A stretch of DNA of 64,000 nt from Leptospira jelokensis (GCF_004769635.1 NZ_RQGH01000026.1:682001-746000), one strand, 5' to 3'; counted from the stretch's first letter, positions 37,303 through 47,023 are shown. A program made the numbers and translations. The notes: generated by a model not told the origin, from the letters alone.

Positions 37303-37665
37303 TTAAGCGGAGATGGGTGGAGCCCGGCCTTTGAGGTTGTTAGCGAAAAAAGATGCAGTTTGAAAAAAGAATGGGATTTGTATTAGTTCAGATTCAAATT
37401 GAATTGTAATTTGAACCATTGAAACAAAGGAATGATTGGTGATCTGATAGCGATGTGCATTGATTTCCGATTCTTCCTCATTCGATTCACTGACTTCTTG
37501 AATGGTATAAGAAAAATCGCATAAACTACTGTGTTTATAAGAGGTATGCTTTTGGTATGGTTCGAGATTGGATGCGTAACCTTCAGTATTTGTACTGACG
37601 AAAACGATCGAAAGTAACAATACTGCAAATCGATAGACAAATGTATTTACCACCAACGTGCGCAT
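37303..37665 (-). CDS. Small secreted protein heading the efflux operon
   Basis: 120 residues with a signal peptide ending about residue 30. The mature part is acidic (EVSESNEEESE) and ends in NNLKGRAPPISA. Small periplasmic proteins with a C-terminal R-x-PP motif are, from memory, often encoded just ahead of RND/Czc-type efflux genes, but their role is not settled. No metal-binding cluster is obvious beyond a few His residues. Confidence 0.6.
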   Translation of the reverse strand: MRTLVVNTFVYRFAVLLLSIVFVSTNTEGYASNLEPYQKHTSYKHSSLCDFSYTIQEVSESNEEESEINAHRYQITNHSFVSMVQITIQFESELIQIPFFFQTASFFANNLKGRAPPISA

Positions 37666-37706
37666 CTATTGCCAGCGAATTCCCCAATCGTGAATTGTCA
37701 ACAGTT

Positions 37707-37734
37707 AATATAAATAGTACTTAGTCTCATTCAA
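37707..37734 (-). promoter_or_regulatory. Candidate promoter of the efflux operon
   Basis: On the minus strand TTGAAT (37734-37729), 16-base spacer, TATATT (37712-37707). The distance to the small-protein start is about 40 bases. A TTGACA also occurs between this promoter and the ATG, without a matching -10. Confidence 0.4.
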
Positions 37735-38043
37735 GTAACCATTTACGAAACCGTTTCCCATTCCTATGGACTCTTTTCAGGTTCCATTTGGATGGGAAAA
37801 TTTTCTTCTCCGCATGAGAGCGATGATAAGAAAAGAGAGGAAAGATTGCAGCGGAAAGCGGGGTCGTTTTGAAATTGTATTCAGTGTTAAAGATCCATTG
37901 CGAGGCGCCCCACAAAAACAAATCGTCCAGATTCATGATTCCATACTAATTTAATATATATTTAAAAATTCAAATGAATCCAATAGAAATAATTTATCTA
38001 CTATCTGGTATAATGGACAAATTGTTCAAAAATCGTTTTTGAT

Positions 38044-38073
38044 TTGACTTGTCAATTTATTTCTGATTAAGAT
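38044..38073 (+). promoter_or_regulatory. Candidate promoter of the lipoprotein gene at 38107
   Basis: TTGACT (38044-38049), 18-base spacer, TAAGAT (38068-38073). The -35 lies within TTGACTTGTCAA, an inverted repeat (TTGAC/GTCAA) that could be an operator. Confidence 0.4.
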
Positions 38074-38106
38074 TCGTGACAAACTTATCACTCAAAGGAT
38101 TTTCCT

Positions 38107-39870
38107 ATGAACCTTGCTTCCATTTTCTTGCGATCACTTATAACGAGTGCCATTCTCGTGATGGCATTTTCAAATTGTTCAAAACGAAAAGTAAAACCAT
38201 TGGAACCAGCCATGCGTTTTTACTTTTTCCAATCCAATCAAGATTTGGAACTCATCAAAGAAACAAAGTTACCAGGTATTGCAATCGGAAAGGTGAATGC
38301 CAAAGATAACGTTGAAGTTACAGCTTACGTTGAGGTGACAGAAAAAGATAAAACCATTACATATTTTGAAGTAATTTGTCCCGAAAGATTGAAAGCACAG
38401 TGTGATGAAGGTAAGGCTTATTTTCTTAGCACTTCAAAACTGAGTGCGGATTATGTAACAAGGTTACTCGATATGGGAAATGCTTTTTTACCTGAAAAAG
38501 CAGTCGGAACGATCGTCGGTAAAAATGATTATGGAGTGATCAATGCATTGAGACAGTGGTTGGTGAATCCCGAGAAAATCAAATCCATTGATCTTTCAAA
38601 AGTAAATGTGGATATTTTTAACATTGCTCTGGCTTTAGAATTTCCAAAACCAGATGATCGACTAAAAGTTTTGAACGAATTGGTTTTATTGCCAAATTTA
38701 GTAGGCCAAGATACACCTAAAGATTTGAGACTTGCCGCCATTGTGAAACGTTATGCGGTTTTACGCGAAACTGGAAAGGAAGGATCGGGATTGGTTTTAC
38801 CAGAAGGTCAATCAAGTTCTCTAGTGGAAAATTGGAAACTCCAAAAAGAGGTTATTGAAAAACAACTGTATTCTGAATTTTCTGTGAGAGCAAATTCGTA
38901 TAAGGGACTCGTCGTCCAATTTAATAAATTTAAAAATCACTATTTAGTCCCAGAGATGATTTTTCAATTGATTGCAAAAGATGGGGCTTATTCGGCAAAG
39001 GGTTTGCCATTCCAATACTTTTCACTTTCAAGTTCATCACAAACTGCATTAGACATTGTGAAAAAATTCCAAACAAACTTTGATCCATTGTCTGTTGTTG
39101 CCAATGGAAAACTAGAGTTTAAAGAAAACGAAGGTGTGTTTATGCACATCACACAGATGGATGGATCAGGCAATTTAGGTTCGGATGAAACAATAGAAGT
39201 TCTTTCTATAGTCGCAGAAGAATCCGGAGGATCCATTGGGTTTCGCATCAAGTTAAAATCAGGTGAAGTGATTCTCACACCTCTTGCCACTACGGATTAC
39301 CTTCTCACTTCGGGACAAGGTTTCAAAGAATTTTTAGCAACAATTCCAAAAGATTACAAAGAAATTTTCAAAACGAATGCCTATGAAAAGGCAGTTGTTC
39401 TCGTTGCCGCAAAATTCGGTGAAGGTGGGTTCAATGAAGAGATTGGTGAAATGCAATATCGGTTGTCGACTTCAGATCGTTATTGGATGATTTATGAAAT
39501 TGTTCGTTCTCATCCCAATATCAAACGTGATAAAGAATCCAGTGGTTCTTTTGTAACAAGTTATGGAAGTGCAAGTGACGGAACTTGTTTTAATGATTTC
39601 CAGTGGAGACAACCGAAAGGTCAGTTTTATGTATCGGGGGTATATGCTGGATGCAATGGGGAAAGTGGAGAAACTCCGAAAAGGGAAGAAGAGTTGTGTT
39701 TTGAGGAATTGGGTCCTGATGCGATTTACATCACCTTTCCTGCCTCGGACTTACGATCTGATAAACCAAGGATTGACATAGACCTTCAAAATGAATCTTC
39801 CGTATGCCAATACATCAACCGATTGGTATTCGTTTCAAAAAAATACCAAGCTGAGAGTGGTGGTGAATGA
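38107..39870 (+). CDS. Large lipoprotein of unknown function
   Basis: 587 residues. ATG 38107 has an AAAGGA site. Lipobox AFSNC (Cys24), so lipid-anchored, probably to the outer membrane. No domain is recognised. The sequence is alpha/beta throughout with a cluster of cysteines near the C-terminus (TCFNDF, GCNGESG, CFEELG, VCQYIN) that may form disulfides. No operon partner: a promoter candidate precedes it and the next gene converges. Confidence 0.75.
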   Translation: MNLASIFLRSLITSAILVMAFSNCSKRKVKPLEPAMRFYFFQSNQDLELIKETKLPGIAIGKVNAKDNVEVTAYVEVTEKDKTITYFEVICPERLKAQCDEGKAYFLSTSKLSADYVTRLLDMGNAFLPEKAVGTIVGKNDYGVINALRQWLVNPEKIKSIDLSKVNVDIFNIALALEFPKPDDRLKVLNELVLLPNLVGQDTPKDLRLAAIVKRYAVLRETGKEGSGLVLPEGQSSSLVENWKLQKEVIEKQLYSEFSVRANSYKGLVVQFNKFKNHYLVPEMIFQLIAKDGAYSAKGLPFQYFSLSSSSQTALDIVKKFQTNFDPLSVVANGKLEFKENEGVFMHITQMDGSGNLGSDETIEVLSIVAEESGGSIGFRIKLKSGEVILTPLATTDYLLTSGQGFKEFLATIPKDYKEIFKTNAYEKAVVLVAAKFGEGGFNEEIGEMQYRLSTSDRYWMIYEIVRSHPNIKRDKESSGSFVTSYGSASDGTCFNDFQWRQPKGQFYVSGVYAGCNGESGETPKREEELCFEELGPDAIYITFPASDLRSDKPRIDIDLQNESSVCQYINRLVFVSKKYQAESGGE

Positions 39871-39957
39871 TTGGATTCCATACTTTTTGTTATGAAGAAA
39901 CCCATAAATTTGCACAGGAAGTTGTGATACCAAAACTTTCTTTGTAGTGTAAGGATA

Positions 39958-41586
39958 CTACTTCCCAAAAATCACCGCTTCATTGGGAAGTAGGACCAAA
40001 TCACCTGTATCCAACTCTTTTTCTAGTTCAAAAGATGCACTTCGATTTTTGGAACTGAATAAAATTTGATTCAGTGTCCATTTCCTTGGGTAAGAAACAC
40101 TAACAGGTTTGGAAGAAAAGTTCAAAAAGATATAAGTTTCTTCTTTTCCTTCTCTCCTTCTATAGTATAGCACTTGTTTATCGGAACTGAGTAAAATCTT
40201 TAGTTTTCCCTTTCGGAGGGATTTGCGATCTTTTCGGATTTGGATTAGTTTTTTATATGTATAAAAAAGAGAATTCGGATCTTGTTTTTGCGCTTCCACA
40301 TTAACTGTGTTCGCCTCTGCGTAAAGGGGTAACCAAGGTTTTCCAGTTGTGAATCCAGTGGATTCGGATCCGTCCCAAGGCATCGGGATTCGTTCTGGAT
40401 CACGGCCTGGATGGAATGGCCAATACCGCTTTCCAACAGGGTCTTGGATTTTGTTAAACGGGACTTTTTGGCGTTTCATTCCAATTTCTTCACCGTAGTA
40501 CAGAAATGGTGTTCCTCGTAAGGTTAACATCATACAGGCGGCAAGCCTTGCTCGATCCAATGTATGTTCCCCTTTTTCATAACGAGTGATGTGACGAGGG
40601 AAATCATGATTGGACAATGTATAATTAGGCCAGTTGTCTTCCCCAAGAGCAGATTCAAAATCTTTCACAATTTGGAAAAAACGTTCTGCTTTCCAAGAGG
40701 AAAATAAAAACATAAAATTGAATGCAAGGTGGAGTTCATCATTTCGGCCACAATATGTAGCTGGTAACAAAACATTTCCAGGGAAATCTTGCATGATTTC
40801 ACCAACAAACATGCGTTTTTCGGAATAAGAGTCTAGAAGTTTTCGCATGCGACGTAGAATGCCATGCATTTCTGGGCGGTCCCGATCATAAGTATGTACT
40901 TGTTTGTCGTAAGGCCTTGGGCCTTTCATAAAATAAGAAGCATTGTTCCGAAAGAATTCATCTTTTACATAAAGATTCACCACATCCAAACGAAATCCAT
41001 CCACACCCATATCGAGCCAGTATTTCATCATCCGAAAGATTGCGTCCTCCACATCTGGGTTACGCCAATTGAGGTCAGGTTGTTCTTTTAAAAAGGAGTG
41101 GAAATAATACTCACCAGTTCGTTTGTCATATTCCCATCCTGAACCTCCAAAAGCTCCTAACCAATTATTCGGTGGACCATTATGGCTAGGTTCTTTCCAA
41201 ATGTACCAATCACGTTTGGGACTGTTGACAGAAGATCTGGATTCAATGAACCAAGGGTGGAGATGAGATGTATGGTTTACCACCAAATCCATAATAATTC
41301 GGATTCCACGTTTGTGCGCTTCCTTTAACAGGCGTTTAAAGGATTGAATGTCTCCGAATACGGGATCTATTTCTTCGTAGTCAGAAATATCATACCCAAA
41401 ATCAAACATAGGCGAGGGATAAACAGGTGATAACCAAATCGCATCAATGCCAAGGGAATCTTTGGAACCTGCTAAATAATCCAATCGTTCCGTGATTCCA
41501 TCTAAATCACCGATTCCATCGCCATTGGAATCTTGGAAACTACGTGGATAAATTTGATAGATGACTGCTTCTTTCCACCATGCCAT
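39958..41586 (-). CDS. GH13 alpha-glucosidase, oligo-1,6-glucosidase-like
   Basis: 542 residues. GH13 TIM-barrel signatures: MDLVVNH (99-105), nucleophile Asp201 in DGFRLDVVN, acid/base Glu263 in VGEIM, and Asp328 in SNHD. The N-terminal NGDGIGDLDGI loop is typical of the oligo-1,6-glucosidase/trehalose-6-phosphate hydrolase branch. The residue after the nucleophile is Val202, which in characterised relatives goes with alpha-1,6 preference; the exact substrate is inference. Cytosolic. It starts one base after glnD ends, so the two are very likely co-transcribed. Confidence 0.94.
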   Translation of the reverse strand: MAWWKEAVIYQIYPRSFQDSNGDGIGDLDGITERLDYLAGSKDSLGIDAIWLSPVYPSPMFDFGYDISDYEEIDPVFGDIQSFKRLLKEAHKRGIRIIMDLVVNHTSHLHPWFIESRSSVNSPKRDWYIWKEPSHNGPPNNWLGAFGGSGWEYDKRTGEYYFHSFLKEQPDLNWRNPDVEDAIFRMMKYWLDMGVDGFRLDVVNLYVKDEFFRNNASYFMKGPRPYDKQVHTYDRDRPEMHGILRRMRKLLDSYSEKRMFVGEIMQDFPGNVLLPATYCGRNDELHLAFNFMFLFSSWKAERFFQIVKDFESALGEDNWPNYTLSNHDFPRHITRYEKGEHTLDRARLAACMMLTLRGTPFLYYGEEIGMKRQKVPFNKIQDPVGKRYWPFHPGRDPERIPMPWDGSESTGFTTGKPWLPLYAEANTVNVEAQKQDPNSLFYTYKKLIQIRKDRKSLRKGKLKILLSSDKQVLYYRRREGKEETYIFLNFSSKPVSVSYPRKWTLNQILFSSKNRSASFELEKELDTGDLVLLPNEAVIFGK

Positions 41587-41587
41587 A

Positions 41588-44140
41588 TTAAAAACTAATC
41601 TCCATGATACCTTGGTTTTCTTTGACCCTTGCCACCGAGAGAATTTTTTCTTTGATCGAGAGGAGTAGGCCTGTATCTTCTATTTTTTTACCATTTTTGG
41701 TTTGGATATGAAAGGAGTCATATGCAAAATCAGCACTGGTTGAGATTCTAACAAAGATTACTTCCAATTCAAAATCAATTAAGGTTTTTAGAATACGATA
41801 CACTAACCCGATTGAGTCGGGAACTCTTACTTCTAAAACAGAATACGTATCCGATACATCATTTGCAAACTTAACCAATTCTTCCACCATTCCATCTGGA
41901 ATTTGTGGTAATGTTTTCCAGATATTGGTTGTTGAGGCCAAGTCTTCAATGTTCACAACTCCTTCGATGCATTGGCCAAGAGTGGATTCAATTTCGATGA
42001 TCTGTTGTTCGGCGATTTCTCCACTTCCAAACTCATCCGTGATTTGTGCCTGCAAAATCAAATGTTCGTTGTTTGTGCGAAAAAGCCTAAGTCCCACTAA
42101 ACTGAGTCCGAGTGAAGAAATAATTCCTGATAAATACAATAACATCCGTTTGTCGGCATTTGCAAATATCGACAAAGTGACAAAAGCAGGTTCTTTTTCT
42201 GATAACAATCGGAACGGTGAGCCTGACTGAATCCATTCGTGTAACAAAATAAAATGTTGGTACACTCTACGTGGTGTATTGTAATTTAAGTAAGAACTGG
42301 GTCGAATTTGCATCCCAAAGTTTACGATTTGTTCCGATTGTTCGGATGTGAGCCCTTCTTTTTCAACTAAGTAAGTTTCTAAAGTTGTTTCGATCCTTTC
42401 TTGGGTATCAGATACATTCGATTTGTTTTGTAAGTAAGCGAGAGTTGAGGTAAACAGAAAATGTAAAATTTCTTTTTTCCAATTGGTGAGAACAGATTGG
42501 CCAACGGATTTTGTATCGATGATGGTTAGAACATATAACAATCGCAAGGTGTTTTGATTGGAAAATTGTTTTGCAAAGGATGAGATGAGGTTTGGGTCAT
42601 AGATATCTCGTTTGGAGGAAAGTTCCGACATGATGATATGTTCTGCGACTAAAAATCGTAAGAGTTCTGTATCTTCTTCTGACAACCGAAATCTTTCTGC
42701 AATGATTAAGGCAAGTTCTGCTCCGTATTGGGAATGGTCCCCTTCTTTCACTTTTCCCGCATCATGGATAAGGATGGCAAGAGCCAGAATTTCAATTTTT
42801 TCACAGACGTTGAATACTTCTTGTACTTGTGGGTCTTCCCATAAATCAGCAATCAATACATCTAATTCTCGTAAGATGAGTAAGGTATGTTCGTCGACTG
42901 TGTACTGGTGGTGGTAACTAAATAAAGGAAAGTTTGTACAGGCTCCAAATTCTGGAATGAGTTTCCCTAATACATTGCATTCATGCATGAGGGTGAGGGT
43001 ATGCCCAATTCTTTTTTTGTGGCGAAGCATTCCTAAAAAACAATCGAGTACCGATTTTTGATTTTTGAAATCATCATCCAAAAAATGAGAAGCAAAACGA
43101 ATTTCGTTTAAATCAATCCGCGATGGTTCTTCCTCATTCTTTTGGGATTCTGCAAAAAATTGGATGATGTCATCATAAAGAGTATCAGGATTGGAAAGTT
43201 CTTTATGAATCCGTTTTTTGTTGAGATTCGTTTTTTCATCCAAATAGGTTCCAATATAAAAGTACACATCCTTTTGTGCCTTATAAAATTGGCTCATAAA
43301 TCGTTCTAATGTTTTAATTTCGTTTTTTGGACCAAATCCTAAGAACTCCGCCACTTCTGCCTGTAATCCCAAATCCAACCGATCATTTTTTCGACCGCTT
43401 ATGATGTGTAAGGCGGATCTTGTCAGGAGTAAAAAATCATAAGCCGAAAGAAGGGTTAAACTATCACCGATCAAATAAAAATCAAAAATCCCACCATCGG
43501 CACTGTCAGCGAGTGGATTTGTTTTTTCAATCCAATACATCTGTTGGATGTCACGTAGGCCCAAAGGATCGTTTTTGATATTGGGTTCTGACAAAAGAAT
43601 TGGATTGTAAGAGTTAATGATCCTTTCTCTGAGATAAGAAAGTTTCCATTCATTGTATTCCTTAATGAATTTTTCAGGAATTTTTCCAAGAAAATCGTTT
43701 TTAAATTTTTGGAAGAGAATTTCAGAACCAACTAAAAATCGAGCATCAAGTACCGCATGGTAAGTTTCAATTTGGTTTAAATACAAAAATGATTCTTTGA
43801 TCGTGCGACAACTATGCCCCACTTCCTTATCATTGTTATAGAGAAAGGTATTGATTTTGGAGATGATTTCGCTTAAAACTTTGTCAGAAAGTTTTCCATC
43901 ATGAAGGTACAATAAATCGATATCAGAATAGGGGGCAAGTTCCCGTCTTCCATAACCTCCTACGGCAATGAGGCAAAGGTGGTCTTTTATGGGGATTCCA
44001 TTGGACACTTCCATAAAAACTTGTCGTAAGGAATCGTCCACAAGGTTACTCAACTGACGGGTAAACAACCTTCCAGAAGATACAGTTTTTGCTTTTGGAA
44101 AGGTACGTTGCAGTTTTGCCTTGAGTTCTGATTTCAACAT
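41588..44140 (-). CDS. glnD: Bifunctional uridylyltransferase/uridylyl-removing enzyme GlnD
   Basis: 850 residues, standard for GlnD, which uridylylates and deuridylylates PII proteins in response to glutamine. The nucleotidyltransferase domain has GGYGRRELAPYSDIDLLYL with Asp73 and Asp75; the GlnD-specific helical linker follows. The HD domain has HHQYTVDEH and LIHDAGK; two ACT domains (about 660-740 and 780-850) sense glutamine. All sites look intact. It is followed at one base by a GH13 gene, an unusual neighbour. Confidence 0.93.
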   Translation of the reverse strand: MLKSELKAKLQRTFPKAKTVSSGRLFTRQLSNLVDDSLRQVFMEVSNGIPIKDHLCLIAVGGYGRRELAPYSDIDLLYLHDGKLSDKVLSEIISKINTFLYNNDKEVGHSCRTIKESFLYLNQIETYHAVLDARFLVGSEILFQKFKNDFLGKIPEKFIKEYNEWKLSYLRERIINSYNPILLSEPNIKNDPLGLRDIQQMYWIEKTNPLADSADGGIFDFYLIGDSLTLLSAYDFLLLTRSALHIISGRKNDRLDLGLQAEVAEFLGFGPKNEIKTLERFMSQFYKAQKDVYFYIGTYLDEKTNLNKKRIHKELSNPDTLYDDIIQFFAESQKNEEEPSRIDLNEIRFASHFLDDDFKNQKSVLDCFLGMLRHKKRIGHTLTLMHECNVLGKLIPEFGACTNFPLFSYHHQYTVDEHTLLILRELDVLIADLWEDPQVQEVFNVCEKIEILALAILIHDAGKVKEGDHSQYGAELALIIAERFRLSEEDTELLRFLVAEHIIMSELSSKRDIYDPNLISSFAKQFSNQNTLRLLYVLTIIDTKSVGQSVLTNWKKEILHFLFTSTLAYLQNKSNVSDTQERIETTLETYLVEKEGLTSEQSEQIVNFGMQIRPSSYLNYNTPRRVYQHFILLHEWIQSGSPFRLLSEKEPAFVTLSIFANADKRMLLYLSGIISSLGLSLVGLRLFRTNNEHLILQAQITDEFGSGEIAEQQIIEIESTLGQCIEGVVNIEDLASTTNIWKTLPQIPDGMVEELVKFANDVSDTYSVLEVRVPDSIGLVYRILKTLIDFELEVIFVRISTSADFAYDSFHIQTKNGKKIEDTGLLLSIKEKILSVARVKENQGIMEISF

Positions 44141-44170
44141 GTAAAGATAACCCTATTGGACAACTTTAAC

Positions 44171-44653
44171 ATGAATCCGAAGATTAAAATCACAATTCAG
44201 TTTATTTTCAGTCATCTTTTGGCTTATCTTTTTGTTTCAATCCCTTACTTCCAATTGGTGATGAAAGGGTATTACGAAGGTGAATCTGCTGTCTTCCCTC
44301 TCTTTTTAGTGACTGAAAATGACGGGGCTGCTTGGTCAAGGGCAATGACTTGGCTTTTGCCAGCGTTAGTTTTCCAAGCCTTCTTAATGGTGGGTTTTAT
44401 CCATACCATTTGGGATTGGTTCCAGATGCAAAGTTACGGCAAACAAATGTTTGTACTGGTTTGGATGCGAACCGTGCTTGGAGGACTTGCGGCCATCTCA
44501 CCTGCTGTGGGGAGTTTGGAAGGGATGGTCTTTATGATTTCTGAAGTTACACTTTCCATCCATTTCTATGTATTATTTGAAATCTTTTTACAGTCATTGG
44601 TGCAAGCAGGAGTGTTTCTATGGTTTGTGAGAAGGGCATCAGGGCAAAAGTAG
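44171..44653 (+). CDS. Small integral membrane protein
   Basis: 160 residues from ATG 44171; TTG 44156 would add five. Four hydrophobic segments (about 10-30, 60-80, 95-115, 130-150). No family recognised. Divergent from glnD (30-base gap from the ATG) and 52 bases before the DUF2961 gene. Confidence 0.6.
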   Translation: MNPKIKITIQFIFSHLLAYLFVSIPYFQLVMKGYYEGESAVFPLFLVTENDGAAWSRAMTWLLPALVFQAFLMVGFIHTIWDWFQMQSYGKQMFVLVWMRTVLGGLAAISPAVGSLEGMVFMISEVTLSIHFYVLFEIFLQSLVQAGVFLWFVRRASGQK

Positions 44654-44705
44654 GGTTGGACATCATCTCTCGAAAAATGATCGTTTGGACCAAAAACAAA
44701 AGCAT

Positions 44706-45977
44706 ATGAAACAGCAAAACAAAATCGAATGGAAACTGGAATCGTTCACCAAAAGAAAATTAAACATACATCCTATTTCTAATTTTTTTTCAGAAATACC
44801 ATCTTTATCCAAATTGATGATTGTAAGTGTTCTTTTTGTTTGTGTCACCTTACCAACCGTAGCCGATGGATGGGAATCTTCTATTTGGAAAGAAAAAACA
44901 TACACCAATAGAAGGATCTCAAGTGCCGATCCAACGAATGGGAATGATGATTTTATCAAAATTCCCAAAAAGGAAACGGTTACGATTGCTGAAATCAAAG
45001 GCCGAGGTGTGATCAAACACATTTGGATGACTTTGGCAAGTAAAGACCCAATGGCACGTAAAAATGCAGTGATCCGTATGATTTGGGACAACCACCCACA
45101 TGCTTCCGTTGTTGTTCCGTTAGGTGAATTTTTTGGACAAGGTTGGGGGGAAGAGTACATTTTCAATTCTTTGCCACTGGTTGCGGCCCCAAAAAAAGGT
45201 AAGTCAATGAATTCCTATTTTCCGATGCCCTTTGAATCAGGTGCCAAAATTCAAATTGAAAACGAATCTGAGGAAGATATTAGCAATTTTTATTTTTACA
45301 TTGATTATGAAGAATGGAAATCACCACTTGAATCTCCCTTACGATTCCATGCCGAGTGGAATCGGAGCATCACTAAACCAAACACTTCGAACCAAAGGGA
45401 AAACGAATGGTCACTCCTTGGCGAAATGGAAAAAACAAAATTCAAAAAAGAAAATTATTTCACTGTCCTCGAAACGGAAGGAAAAGGCCAATTCATTGGC
45501 CTGAATTTATATGTGGATTCTCCTACACCCTTGTGGTATGGCGAAGGAGATGATTTGATTTTCATTGATGGCAACCAAACAACCGCTACACTAAAAGGAA
45601 CAGGAACCGAAGATGTATTTAATACAGCTTGGTCACCAAAAGAAGTGTTTATGCACCCTTATTTTGGTTATCCGAGAGTGTCTGATTCGATTGGTTGGTT
45701 GGGTAGAACCCATTTGTATCGTTTTTGGGTAGAATCCCCTATCCGTTTTGAAAAAAATTTCCTATTCTTACTCGAACATGGTCACGCAAATTCCTTGACC
45801 TTAGATTTGATCTCTGTTGCTTATTGGTATCAGAGTCTGAATCCAAAACCAATGAAGGTTTTGCCGAAAAAAGAATTCAGGGTGAACCAACCTGAGATCA
45901 ATTTTCGTCATATTCACAAATGGCGGGATTCATTCCGAAGTGAAAAAGGAAATGGGGAAATTTGGGGAAATGAATGA
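44706..45977 (+). CDS. DUF2961 / GH172-family protein, exported
   Basis: 423 residues from ATG 44706; ATG 44817 would leave only a plain signal peptide and is possible because the preceding 37 residues are unusual for a signal. Hydrophobic segment followed by VADG. The conserved DUF2961 core is present: RISSADPTNGNDDF, GRGVIKHIWMT, the VVPLGEFFGQGWG motif and KGTGTEDVFNTAW. Characterised members (glycoside hydrolase family 172) act on fructose- and arabinofuranose-containing sugars; the substrate here is unknown. It ends overlapping the following cyclase gene by eight bases. Confidence 0.8.
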   Translation: MKQQNKIEWKLESFTKRKLNIHPISNFFSEIPSLSKLMIVSVLFVCVTLPTVADGWESSIWKEKTYTNRRISSADPTNGNDDFIKIPKKETVTIAEIKGRGVIKHIWMTLASKDPMARKNAVIRMIWDNHPHASVVVPLGEFFGQGWGEEYIFNSLPLVAAPKKGKSMNSYFPMPFESGAKIQIENESEEDISNFYFYIDYEEWKSPLESPLRFHAEWNRSITKPNTSNQRENEWSLLGEMEKTKFKKENYFTVLETEGKGQFIGLNLYVDSPTPLWYGEGDDLIFIDGNQTTATLKGTGTEDVFNTAWSPKEVFMHPYFGYPRVSDSIGWLGRTHLYRFWVESPIRFEKNFLFLLEHGHANSLTLDLISVAYWYQSLNPKPMKVLPKKEFRVNQPEINFRHIHKWRDSFRSEKGNGEIWGNE

Positions 45978-46887
45978 TTTTAAAACAGATGTTCTGTCAA
46001 AGGAAATAGTTTCCCAATCGATTGATTCGATTGTCGTTTTAGATACAAACCAAAAGATTATATTTAGTAATTTAGCCTTACAAACGTTAACTGGATATTC
46101 GGAAAGTGAATTGATTGGAAAATCGTTTTCTTTTTTGTTCCCACCCAATGAAAAAGGTGAACAAACTTCGATTGAAGCCTTCGTGAGTTCAAATGATGCA
46201 CATTACATTGCAGGTTTTTTAAAAGAATTAGAACTCATCACCAAACCAAAAGGTACGATTCCTGTGGAAATTCGTGCGTTTACGATCCAAAAAGAAAACA
46301 TTGAATACTATGCTGCCATCATCCGTGATGTAAGGGAACGTAGGCGATTAGAGGAACAAAAGAATGTCCTCATCAATAGTTTGAAACGATTGGCCTTTAT
46401 GGACGAATTGACGATGTTGCCAAACCGTCGTTCGTTTGCCGATACCCTACAAAAAACCATCGCCACAGTGAAACGCCGTAACCGAGAATCGGTGCTTGCT
46501 GTGATGGACATTGACCATTTCAAAGTGATCAACGACACCTACGGCCATGACATTGGGGACCTAGTCCTGAAAAAAATGGCCAATATCTTTGTGGATTGTC
46601 TGCGGGAAGAAGACACGGTTGGTAGGCTTGGTGGGGAAGAGTTTGGCTGTATCTTGCCGGATACCACCACAGAAGGTGCTACCATCGTCCTTGACCGCCT
46701 CCGTGAATCGGTGGAAACCCATCGGTTTTTCATCTTTGATAATTTTTATTTGAATATCACCCTGAGCATTGGTTACACCAAGGTCCACCCCATCCAAAAA
46801 CCAGAAGAGGTCCTGAAATTTGCTGACATTGCCCTTTACCAGGCAAAAAACCACGGCAGAAACCGGATCCAAGTCTACCCTGTTTGA
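45970..46887 (+). CDS. PAS-GGDEF diguanylate cyclase
   Basis: 305 residues from ATG 45970, which has GGGGAA immediately upstream; GTG 45940 and ATG 45952 are further in-frame options. PAS domain at about 15-130, then a GGDEF domain with intact GGEEF motif and an inhibitory I-site RxxD (REED) five residues before it. Cytosolic and probably an active, product-inhibited c-di-GMP synthase. Its reading frame overlaps the end of the DUF2961 gene. Confidence 0.9.
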   Translation: MNDFKTDVLSKEIVSQSIDSIVVLDTNQKIIFSNLALQTLTGYSESELIGKSFSFLFPPNEKGEQTSIEAFVSSNDAHYIAGFLKELELITKPKGTIPVEIRAFTIQKENIEYYAAIIRDVRERRRLEEQKNVLINSLKRLAFMDELTMLPNRRSFADTLQKTIATVKRRNRESVLAVMDIDHFKVINDTYGHDIGDLVLKKMANIFVDCLREEDTVGRLGGEEFGCILPDTTTEGATIVLDRLRESVETHRFFIFDNFYLNITLSIGYTKVHPIQKPEEVLKFADIALYQAKNHGRNRIQVYPV

Positions 46888-46947
46888 AAAAAATTGGCAG
46901 TTTCCTAGAAAGTCTGCTAAATTTCGCAACTCTGGGCGACATCTTGC

Positions 46948-46976
46948 TTGACGAAAAAAACGGAAATCCGTAAACT
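46948..46976 (+). promoter_or_regulatory. Promoter of the hrcA heat-shock operon
   Basis: TTGACG (46948-46953), exactly 17-base spacer, TAAACT (46971-46976). It lies directly upstream of the CIRCE element, the classic arrangement for HrcA-repressed housekeeping-sigma promoters. Confidence 0.6.
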
Positions 46977-46987
46977 TTAAGCATAGA

Positions 46988-47014
46988 TTAGCACTCTAAT
47001 CATCAGAGTGCTAA
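46988..47014. promoter_or_regulatory. CIRCE operator for HrcA
   Basis: TTAGCACTC (46988-46996), nine-base spacer, GAGTGCTAA (47006-47014): an exact match to the CIRCE consensus. It sits between the promoter and the hrcA start and should make the chaperone operon autorepressed by HrcA. Confidence 0.95.
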
Positions 47015-47023
47015 AGGAAGTGC

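Larger units (their letters stand above)
37666..38106. other. Intergenic region between divergent efflux and lipoprotein genes
   Basis: 441 bases without a supported gene. Two overlapping open frames of 60-69 codons on opposite strands (about 37727-37954) have no ribosome site or family. The region holds a leftward promoter candidate for the efflux operon and a rightward one for the lipoprotein gene. Confidence 0.5.

Noticed and set aside
37727..37954. Two small overlapping ORFs on opposite strands in the efflux/lipoprotein intergenic region
   Set aside because: No ribosome site, no recognisable sequence, and they coincide with the promoter region.
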